Origin: Bacillota bacterium
Lineage (GTDB): Bacteria; Bacillota; Clostridia; Peptostreptococcales; Anaerovoracaceae
Assembly (NCBI GenBank): GCA_019420525.1
Contig: JAHZHA010000022.1
Coordinates: 1-30,269, forward strand
Direction: 5' to 3'
DNA length: 30,269 bases
Shown here: in pieces, positions 24,818-30,269 of the stretch
How positions within the stretch are numbered: position 1 is the stretch's first letter
How the letters are laid out: each line of letters starts with the position of its first letter
Program-made: the position numbers and the translations under genes
The notes under the pieces: generated by a model
Database searches by the model: none
What the model saw: the letters and a program-made list of their open reading frames with translations, nothing else
Told to the model about the DNA's origin: nothing

Positions 24818-24880
24818 TTAAAGAAAACTGAAAATGATCAGAGCCACGAGAACAGCACCTACCACAGTCCAGAATTTCAT
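24818..24880 (-). CDS. Tiny membrane protein, 20 residues
   Basis: An ATG at 24880 opens 20 codons ending in TAA at 24818. The strong ribosome binding site AAGGAGG is 8 nt upstream in the 28-nt gap after tpiA. The product is almost entirely hydrophobic: MKFW followed by one membrane segment (TVVGAVLVALIIF) and a short SFL end. The gene sits between tpiA and a strong terminator, so it should be made whenever tpiA is. No family is recognised; the ribosome binding site and placement are the evidence that it is real. Confidence 0.62.
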   Translation of the reverse strand: MKFWTVVGAVLVALIIFSFL

Positions 24881-24908
24881 AGCGCAATCCTCCTTCTGTA
24901 CTCCGCCG

Positions 24909-25703
24909 CTATTTCGGTTCTTTTCCCACCGCAGACGGATCGAAATTAACGATTTTGGCGAATTCTGCAGGATCCAGTCCGGCACCGCCCACCAGAGCGC
25001 CATCGATGTCACTCATGGCCATAAGTTCCGCAATATTGGAAGACTTCACACTTCCTCCGTACTGAATAATCACGCGTTCCGCGGTCTCTGCGTCATATAA
25101 TTCCCCCATGACGGAACGGATGTAAGAAGCCATTTCGTTGGCCTGTTCAGCCGTCGCCGTCTTTCCGGTGCCGATGGCCCAGACAGGCTCATAGGCGATG
25201 ACCGTGGCTGCCGCTTCCTCTCTGCCGATTCCTGCTAAGCTGCCGGACAGCTGTGCTTTCACCGTGTCGAAATGCGCGCCTGTCTCTCTCTGTTCCAGCG
25301 ATTCTCCCACGCAGAGAATCGGCCGGATACCATGAGCATGCGCTGCCGCCACTTTTTTTGCGCAGGCTTCGTCCGTTTCGCCGAAATACGTCCGGCGCTC
25401 GGAATGACCGATGATGACGCACTCGATGCCCATATCCTCCAGCATAGCAGGTGAAATTTCTCCCGTATATGCGCCGCTCTCCTCATAATGCATATTCTGT
25501 GCACCCACGCTGATATTGCGCAGCACGAAAATGACTTTCAGAGCAGCCATATGAATATACGGAACACAGACAGCCACATCGATCTTTTTCAGATCGACAT
25601 TTTCATCTTTCAGCTTTTCCACGAGAGTTTCCCCGTATTCCACGGAATCCTCCACCAGCTTATTCATCTTCCAGTTTGCCGCGATAAACGGTTTTCTCTT
25701 CAT
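24909..25703 (-). CDS. tpiA: Triose-phosphate isomerase
   Basis: The 264-residue TIM-barrel enzyme interconverts dihydroxyacetone phosphate and glyceraldehyde 3-phosphate. Catalytic residues are K12 (AANWKMN), H100 (IIGHSERR) and E172 in YEPVWAIGTG, the start of the catalytic loop. The phosphate-binding elements IIQYGGSVK and GALVGGAGL are present. GGAG lies 7 nt before the ATG. It is 99 nt downstream of pgk without a clear promoter or strong terminator between, so rpoN-pgk-tpiA are likely one unit. Confidence 0.98.
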   Translation of the reverse strand: MKRKPFIAANWKMNKLVEDSVEYGETLVEKLKDENVDLKKIDVAVCVPYIHMAALKVIFVLRNISVGAQNMHYEESGAYTGEISPAMLEDMGIECVIIGHSERRTYFGETDEACAKKVAAAHAHGIRPILCVGESLEQRETGAHFDTVKAQLSGSLAGIGREEAAATVIAYEPVWAIGTGKTATAEQANEMASYIRSVMGELYDAETAERVIIQYGGSVKSSNIAELMAMSDIDGALVGGAGLDPAEFAKIVNFDPSAVGKEPK

Positions 25704-25802
25704 ATCATTTCTCCTCTGTTCTCCGGTGAAACCGATGATATTTTCCCGGGAAACATATTCCCCGTATCTTTCGCAGATCTCCCGTCTCTCCGACGCAGAA
25801 GA

Positions 25803-26987
25803 TCAGTCCATAAGGCAGGCTACACCCGGGAGTTCTTTACCTTCGAGGAATTCCAGGGACGCGCCTCCGCCTGTGGAAATATGAGAAATATTTTCTTCCA
25901 GTCCGAATTCTCTGACGGCTGCCGCACTGTCGCCTCCGCCCACGACGGTGATACCTTCGCACTGATTCATCGCCTCAGCGATAGCCCGCGTGCCACCTGC
26001 AAAGTTTTCCATTTCGAATACGCCCATAGGTCCGTTCCAGACTACCATAGCTGAATTCACCACGGCATCTCTGTAGAGTTTTCTCGTCTCCGGTCCGATA
26101 TCCAGACCCATTTTGTCAGCCGGCATGGCATCTGCAGGATATACTCCCTGCGGCGAATCGTTTTTGAATTCATCTGCACATACGACGTCGACAGGAAGCA
26201 GAAATTCTATGCCTCTTTCTTCCGCCTTCTTCATCAGTTCAAGCGTCAGGCCGATCTTATCTTCTTCCAGAAGCGATGTCCCGATCTCATATCCCTTCGC
26301 TTTAAGGAATGTATAAGCCATGCCTCCTCCGACGATGATCCGGTCGACTTTTTCCAGGAGATTATCGATAAGAGGAATCTTGTCCCCGACTTTCGCACCG
26401 CCCATGACGGCTGTAAACGGCCGTTCCGGCGCTTCCAGCATATCTCCGAAAAAGCGGATTTCCTTTTCCATGAGAAAGCCGCTGACTGCAGGAAGATAGG
26501 ATGCGATCCCCGCCGTGGAGCAGTGTGCCCTGTGGGCCGTACCGAAAGCGTCATTCACGAAAATCTCTGCCAGTTCTGCCAGCTCTTTGGTAAACGGTTC
26601 TTCATTTTTCGTCTCTTCCGCTCTGTATCTCACATTTTCGATGAGCATGATTTCACCCGGTTTCAGAGCTGCCGCCGCTGCTTTCGTCTCAGGGCCCGTC
26701 ACTTCCGGCTCACTGACGAAGAGCACTTCCATGCCCAAGAGTTCAGAAAGCCTGTCGGCCACTATTTTCAGAGAATACGCCGGATCCGGCTTTCCCTTTG
26801 GTCTTCCCATGTGTGAAGCCAGAATAATCTTTGCGCCATTTTCCGCCAGATATTCGATGGTCGGCAGCGCTCCGCGGATTCTGCGGTCGTCCGTGATCTT
26901 ACCTTCCCCGTCAGTAGGAACGTTAAAATCACATCTTACAAACACTCTCTTCTCTCTGACATCGATATCTCTTATCGTCTTTTTCAT
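25803..26987 (-). CDS. pgk: Phosphoglycerate kinase
   Basis: The 394-residue glycolytic kinase transfers phosphate from 1,3-bisphosphoglycerate to ADP. The N-terminal substrate domain shows RVFVRCDFNVP (14-24), the DDRRIRGALPTI segment, SHMGRPKGKPDP and AFGTAHRAHCST. The nucleotide domain has VMGGAKVGDKI, IIVGGGMAYTF, WNGPMGVFE and the C-terminal VVGGGDSAAAV. Length is normal. GGAGG lies 5 nt before the ATG, 26 nt after rpoN. In many clostridia rpoN or cggR is followed by gap before pgk; gap is not here. Confidence 0.98.
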   Translation of the reverse strand: MKKTIRDIDVREKRVFVRCDFNVPTDGEGKITDDRRIRGALPTIEYLAENGAKIILASHMGRPKGKPDPAYSLKIVADRLSELLGMEVLFVSEPEVTGPETKAAAAALKPGEIMLIENVRYRAEETKNEEPFTKELAELAEIFVNDAFGTAHRAHCSTAGIASYLPAVSGFLMEKEIRFFGDMLEAPERPFTAVMGGAKVGDKIPLIDNLLEKVDRIIVGGGMAYTFLKAKGYEIGTSLLEEDKIGLTLELMKKAEERGIEFLLPVDVVCADEFKNDSPQGVYPADAMPADKMGLDIGPETRKLYRDAVVNSAMVVWNGPMGVFEMENFAGGTRAIAEAMNQCEGITVVGGGDSAAAVREFGLEENISHISTGGGASLEFLEGKELPGVACLMD

Positions 26988-27013
26988 TGAGTCCTCCCGG
27001 AAATCACTTTCCT

Positions 27014-28507
27014 TTATTTTACCTTTTCCCTTCTTCTGTCAGAAGAAGAAGGAATTCCCAATTCCTCTCTGTATTTTGCCACTGTGCGCCGCGAAATGAC
27101 GATTCCTTTGATGAGAATCGCCTCTGCGATCCGTCGGTCACTCATCGGTGAAGTCCTGTCTTCCGCCTCCACCAGCTGAACGATCATCGATTTGAGTCCT
27201 TCTGACGTCGCCGAGTCCGCTTCTCCGCTCTCCGCAGAAAAACTCGATCCGCCGGAGAAAAAGTATTTCAGCTCGTAGACGCCCTGAGGACACTGAATAT
27301 ATTTTCCGCTGACCGCGCGGCTCACCGTGGATTCGTGGAGCCCGGTCCGCTCTGCGATCTGCTTCATCGTCATGGGTTTCAGAAAACTTCTGCCCTTTTC
27401 AAAAAAATTTTTTTGAAAATCCGTTACCGCTTCCGCAATCCGGTAGAGAGTATTTCTGCGCTGATCGATGCTCCGGATAAGCCAGACCGCCGAATTCAGC
27501 CTGTCCGACAGAAAATCCGCCACGCCGGGATTCTGTTCGGAATCGCGCAGCATCGTCTTGTAATCGTTGCGGATGATGAGGTGCGGAGCCGTATGGCCGT
27601 TGACCGTGACGGAATATCTGCCGTTGATCTTTTCCACCGCTATGTCCGGTACGATATACCGGGTAGCCTCGGAGGAAGCATAACTGCGTCCCGGCTTGGG
27701 TTCCAGAGAACGGATCAGTTCGGCCGTTTCGCTCACCGCTCGGGGCGTCATTCCAACGGCCCGTCCCACTGCAGTGTAACGGCCTTTCGCTAAAGCCGGA
27801 AGATGTTCATCTATGATGAGACTTATCCTGTCATTCAGACGACCGATAGCCTTCAGCTGGATTTTCATGCATTCCTGAAGATCTGCCGCGCCCACTCCCG
27901 GAGGATCGAAAGTCCACAGCAGATGTCGGGCCTCCTCTACGAGTTCTTCCGACACATCGAGCTGCTGCGCGATTTCCTCCACGGAAAATGTCAGGTATCC
28001 GTTCTCATCCAGCGTCTGAACGATATAGGCCGCAGTCGCCCGGACCATGTACGGTGCCTCGCTGAGATCCACCTGATTCAGGAGATTTTCTTCCAGAGTA
28101 AATTCATCGCTGACACTCAGTTCATATGACTGGCCAGCGGAATCTCCATAACCTTGATAAGGAAAGATATACTCTCCGCTTCCCCATGAACCGTATTCGG
28201 AGTACTGCTGCCACTCCTCAGGCGTTCCGTAAAAATCCGGATACGGCTCCCGGCCGTACCCGTCATATTCGTCTGCCGTAGGTTCTTCTGACGGATTCAT
28301 GATCCGATCGGCATCCACCATATGGTAGACGGACGATTCTTCTTCACCGAAATCCAGAAGAGGATTGTCGGTCATTTTTTCGGCGATGTAGTCAGCCAGC
28401 TCATTGCTCGTGAACTGCAGAAGATTGAGAGACTGAATCATCTCCGTACTCAGAACCAGTTTCTGTGTCTGTTCCGTTTTTAAATCATTGCCGAGAATTA
28501 GTTCCAT
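27014..28507 (-). CDS. rpoN: RNA polymerase sigma-54 factor
   Basis: The 497-residue sigma-54 directs enhancer-dependent transcription. Region I is Gln/Leu-rich (QTQKLVLSTEMIQSLNLLQ, 13-31). The acidic region II is unusual, with ten Tyr residues between 81 and 128. The core-binding domain follows. The DNA-binding end has a helix-turn-helix (MTMKQIAERTGLHESTVSRAV) and the RpoN box RRTVAKYREE at 473-482, preceded by Ser instead of the usual Ala. The ATG has GAGG 8 nt upstream. It lies directly upstream of pgk and has a promoter with a 150-nt structured leader. No bacterial enhancer-binding activator gene is in view. Confidence 0.96.
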   Translation of the reverse strand: MELILGNDLKTEQTQKLVLSTEMIQSLNLLQFTSNELADYIAEKMTDNPLLDFGEEESSVYHMVDADRIMNPSEEPTADEYDGYGREPYPDFYGTPEEWQQYSEYGSWGSGEYIFPYQGYGDSAGQSYELSVSDEFTLEENLLNQVDLSEAPYMVRATAAYIVQTLDENGYLTFSVEEIAQQLDVSEELVEEARHLLWTFDPPGVGAADLQECMKIQLKAIGRLNDRISLIIDEHLPALAKGRYTAVGRAVGMTPRAVSETAELIRSLEPKPGRSYASSEATRYIVPDIAVEKINGRYSVTVNGHTAPHLIIRNDYKTMLRDSEQNPGVADFLSDRLNSAVWLIRSIDQRRNTLYRIAEAVTDFQKNFFEKGRSFLKPMTMKQIAERTGLHESTVSRAVSGKYIQCPQGVYELKYFFSGGSSFSAESGEADSATSEGLKSMIVQLVEAEDRTSPMSDRRIAEAILIKGIVISRRTVAKYREELGIPSSSDRRREKVK

Positions 28508-28605
28508 TATTTAGCCCTCTTGCACTGTACAACCGTATGAAACATTTAGAAAAATCTGATTCTGCAGCTTTATAACTTTAAATCTGAATAAAATAACACA
28601 AACAC

Positions 28606-28652
28606 GGACAGACAACGGTTCCTTCTCTACGAACCGCATCACATGCCTGTCC
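28606..28652 (-). promoter_or_regulatory. Structured leader hairpin upstream of rpoN
   Basis: On the minus strand, GGACAG (28647-28652) pairs with CTGTCC (28606-28611) and encloses a second stem CGGTTC/GAACCG with a 9-nt loop. A U-rich stretch (GTGTTTGTGTTATTTTATTC) follows. It lies in the rpoN transcript shortly after its start site; attenuation or a small RNA are both possible. Confidence 0.45.
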
Positions 28653-28660
28653 TCTTGTAA

Positions 28661-28669
28661 ATTATAGCA
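28661..28669 (-). promoter_or_regulatory. Extended -10 promoter of rpoN
   Basis: On the minus strand, TGCTATAAT is an extended -10 box (TATAAT at 28661-28666). No good -35 lies 16-18 nt upstream, where the sequence is A/T-rich. The rpoN leader would be about 150 nt. Confidence 0.65.
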
Positions 28670-28686
28670 TAAAAAAATATTTTTCT

Positions 28687-29172
28687 CTATACCAGGCCTG
28701 GAAAATCGTGCTGGCGCAGAGCCTCATAAATCAGAACAGCTGCTGAGTTTGAGAGATTCAGCGATCTCAGGTCGGGATGGTTTCCCATGGGAATGCGCAC
28801 CGCCGTATCGGGATGCTGTGCGATGAGATCTTTCGGAAGTCCCGCGGTCTCCTTTCCAAAGAGAAGAAATGCTCCTTTTTCATAACTGACATCCGTGTAG
28901 CGCACGCCGCCGTGAGTCGTGGCCAGATAAAGCTTCCTGTCCCCGTATTTTGCGAGAAATTCGTCCAGGTTTTCGTGAACTTCCAGATCAAGATGATTCC
29001 AGTAATCGAGTCCCGCACGCTTCACCGCCTTGTCGTCGATGGAAAAGCCCAGCGGTTTCACCAGATGCAGTTTCAGTCCGGTAATCGCACACGTTCTGGA
29101 TATATTGCCGGTGTTGGGCGGAATCTCCGGCTCCACCAGAACCACATGAAATAAGTATTCCTTTTCTTCCAT
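28687..29172 (-). CDS. trmL: tRNA (cytidine/uridine-34 2'-O)-methyltransferase TrmL
   Basis: The 161-residue SPOUT methyltransferase modifies the wobble ribose of tRNA-Leu isoacceptors in characterised members. It shows VVLVEPEIPPNTGNISRTC (residues 10-28), LHLVKPLGF, DYWNH, LLFGKETAGLP and the C-terminal trefoil-knot motif IPM..HPDLRSLNLSNSAAVLIYE. The ATG at 29172 matches the family start; GGAGG is 11 nt upstream, a rather long spacing. An upstream GTG at 29220 has no site. It is transcribed from a consensus promoter that overlaps the divergent SEC-C gene promoter. Confidence 0.95.
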   Translation of the reverse strand: MEEKEYLFHVVLVEPEIPPNTGNISRTCAITGLKLHLVKPLGFSIDDKAVKRAGLDYWNHLDLEVHENLDEFLAKYGDRKLYLATTHGGVRYTDVSYEKGAFLLFGKETAGLPKDLIAQHPDTAVRIPMGNHPDLRSLNLSNSAAVLIYEALRQHDFPGLV

Positions 29173-29239
29173 TCTGATATAATCCTCCCGCGCGCTTTTT
29201 TTGTTCTTCTCTTTCTCCACGCGCTCATTTCAGAATCTT

Positions 29240-29268
29240 AGAATAACAATATTGATGACAAGTGTCAA
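29240..29268 (-). promoter_or_regulatory. Sigma-A promoter of trmL
   Basis: On the minus strand, TTGACA (29263-29268) is separated by 17 nt from TATTCT (29240-29245). Its -35 is back-to-back with the -35 of the divergent SEC-C promoter. Confidence 0.8.
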
Positions 29269-29283
29269 ATCCTGTGGTATTGT
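29255..29283 (+). promoter_or_regulatory. Sigma-A promoter of the SEC-C protein gene
   Basis: ATGACA (29255-29260) is separated by 17 nt from TATTGT (29278-29283), which is preceded by TGG, an extended -10. The start site is near 29290, leaving a leader of about 80 nt. Confidence 0.65.
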
Positions 29284-29371
29284 ATTAAATGCGATAAAAT
29301 GAATGCGGCAGTCCGGCGGCTCTCCGCTTCCGGATTTTCTGCCGGCAGAATCAGTTTAAGGAGAAAAAACT

Positions 29372-29875
29372 ATGGCATTATATCAGGATTGGGTTGATCT
29401 TTACGAAAATCAGACGGAAGAAAGCTTCAGAAAGTTCTGGGAAGATTATTCATCTGCAGAGACCAAAATTTATCAGGCGATCCTTTCCGATCCTTCCGTA
29501 AAGATGAGCGGCACAATCGCCGAACAGGCTGAAAAGCTGGGTGTCGACAAAGCTCTCTTTATGGGATTTCTCGACGGCATCAACGACAGCCTCGTCACAC
29601 CAAATGAAGCGCTGGAAGAGATGGCGGAAGACACGCCGTTTGAACTGGACATCGATTTCGAGAAGCTTTACTACAATATGCTGGACGCCAAAGCCGATTA
29701 TCTCTATACACTTCCGGAATGGGACAGCATCCTTACCGACGAAAAGAGAGAGGAAATCACGAAAGCTTACCGCCGTTCCAAGACAGTCGTAAAAGAACCG
29801 AAAATTGGCAGAAACGATCCATGTCCGTGCGGCAGCGGTAAAAAGTACAAGAAGTGCTGCGGCAGAAATCTGTAG
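29372..29875 (+). CDS. SEC-C motif protein of unknown function
   Basis: This 167-residue acidic protein is mostly alpha-helical by composition and ends in a SEC-C zinc-binding motif, IGRNDPCPCGSGKKYKKCC (about 145-163), nearly identical to the C-terminal metal-binding tail of SecA. In SecA this tail binds SecB and ribosomes. In stand-alone proteins its role is usually unknown. The region before it (about 1-140) contains DFEKLYYNMLDAKADYLYTL and does not suggest another known fold. AAGGAG lies 8 nt before the ATG. It is a single-gene unit between its own promoter and a strong terminator. Confidence 0.88.
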   Translation: MALYQDWVDLYENQTEESFRKFWEDYSSAETKIYQAILSDPSVKMSGTIAEQAEKLGVDKALFMGFLDGINDSLVTPNEALEEMAEDTPFELDIDFEKLYYNMLDAKADYLYTLPEWDSILTDEKREEITKAYRRSKTVVKEPKIGRNDPCPCGSGKKYKKCCGRNL

Positions 29876-29876
29876 C

Positions 29877-29936
29877 TAAAAAAGACATCTGACCTGTGAA
29901 CGGTATCGTTCCGTTTACAGATACAGATGTCTTTTT
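29877..29936 (+). terminator. Bidirectional terminator between the SEC-C gene and lysA
   Basis: GACATCTG (29884-29891) pairs with CAGATGTC (29924-29931), with an inner CTGTGAACGG/CCGTTTACAG arm. An A-run precedes and a T-run follows, so it can serve both the plus-strand SEC-C gene and minus-strand lysA. Confidence 0.9.
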
Positions 29937-30008
29937 ATTTTCCTGCTGTACAGTAGATCTTTCCGTTACGATTTCACTGCCGTACAAAAGCCGTCTGCCC
30001 TCCGGAGA

Positions 30009-30269
30009 TCAGACCTCCAGACGAATCATATCAGCATATGTCTCTTTTTTTACCGCGAGGCGGGGTTCTCCGTCCCGGATGATCACCATACCCGGTTTCG
30101 GAACCCTATTGTAGTTGCTGGCCATAGCGTGGTTGTATGCTCCCGTACACAGAACGGCGATATGGTCGCCTCTTTCCAACTCCGGAAGCTCCACATCCCA
30201 GGCGACGATATCGCCGGATTCGCAGCACTTGCCCGCGATAGTCACCACCTGATCGTAAGGTGCATCGTG
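30009..30269 (-). CDS. lysA: Diaminopimelate decarboxylase, C-terminal part
   Basis: The frame is open from the right edge and ends at 30009, giving the last 86 residues of LysA, the PLP enzyme that makes lysine from meso-diaminopimelate. Two hallmark motifs are visible: AGKCCESGD, the substrate and dimer-interface Cys motif, and GAYNHAMASNYNRVPKP, holding the PLP/substrate-contacting Tyr. The end KKETYADMIRLEV is typical of bacterial LysA. The N-terminal barrel lies outside the window. The bidirectional terminator at 29877-29936 lies 72 nt downstream. Confidence 0.93.
   Translation of the reverse strand, partial: HDAPYDQVVTIAGKCCESGDIVAWDVELPELERGDHIAVLCTGAYNHAMASNYNRVPKPGMVIIRDGEPRLAVKKETYADMIRLEV

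Noticed and set aside
25704..25802. Terminator or promoter in the pgk-tpiA gap
   Set aside because: Only weak inverted repeats (for example GGGAA/TTCCC) without a U-run, and no -10/-35 pair, so I treat the gap as plain operon spacer.
29173..29220. 16-codon N-terminal extension of trmL from a GTG
   Set aside because: There is no ribosome binding site before it and the family start is at MEEKEYLFHVV.

Overview
The window (30,269 bp) reads as core chromosome of a spore-forming member of the Clostridia (Bacillota). The support is a yunB-type sporulation gene, an rqcH homologue of the Bacillus type, Firmicutes-style gene neighbourhoods (yraN-comM-dprA-topA-hslV-hslU; yicC-gmk-rpoZ-coaBC), AGGAGG-like ribosome binding sites, and many TTGACA/TATAAT promoters with 17-bp spacers. 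A family-level assignment is not possible from this alone. I see no prophage, transposase, CRISPR array or rRNA gene.

Layout. 1-399: a minus-strand tRNA cluster (Thr-TGT, Tyr-GTA, Gly-GCC, Gly-TCC, Arg-TCT; the last is cut by the window edge), read from two tandem consensus promoters at 417-445 and 545-573. 576-10752: a long minus-strand block transcribed yraN, comM, dprA, topA, hslV, hslU, yunB, hflX, yigZ. It covers DNA uptake and processing, DNA topology, ATP-dependent proteolysis, sporulation and ribosome rescue. topA has its own promoter inside the end of dprA. 10876-13922: a second minus-strand operon, yicC-gmk-rpoZ-coaBC, closed by a strong terminator. 14307-17659: a plus-strand group of rqcH, a metallo-beta-lactamase-fold hydrolase and a monoacylglycerol-lipase-like hydrolase, followed by a separately promoted NSS-type sodium symporter (17788-19137). 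19312-24081: minus-strand eno, secG, a repeat-rich lipoprotein and rnr, with promoters and a terminator dividing them. 24270-28507: minus-strand rpoN-pgk-tpiA, followed by two tiny hydrophobic membrane-peptide genes and a small polytopic membrane protein, each step punctuated by a terminator. 28687-30269: trmL and a SEC-C protein diverge from back-to-back promoters, and the C-terminal part of lysA enters from the right edge.

Functionally most of the window is housekeeping: glycolysis (pgk, tpiA, eno), RNA decay and ribosome quality control (rnr, yicC, rqcH, hflX), protein export (secG), nucleotide and cofactor synthesis (gmk, coaBC) and transcription (rpoZ, rpoN). I found no clear new multi-gene system. 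The parts least explained by known families are small: a 20-codon and a 29-codon membrane-peptide gene downstream of tpiA, a lipoprotein built of 11-residue repeats between secG and rnr, long structured leaders before yicC and rpoN, and a plus-strand terminator in the hflX-yigZ gap with no visible gene feeding it.
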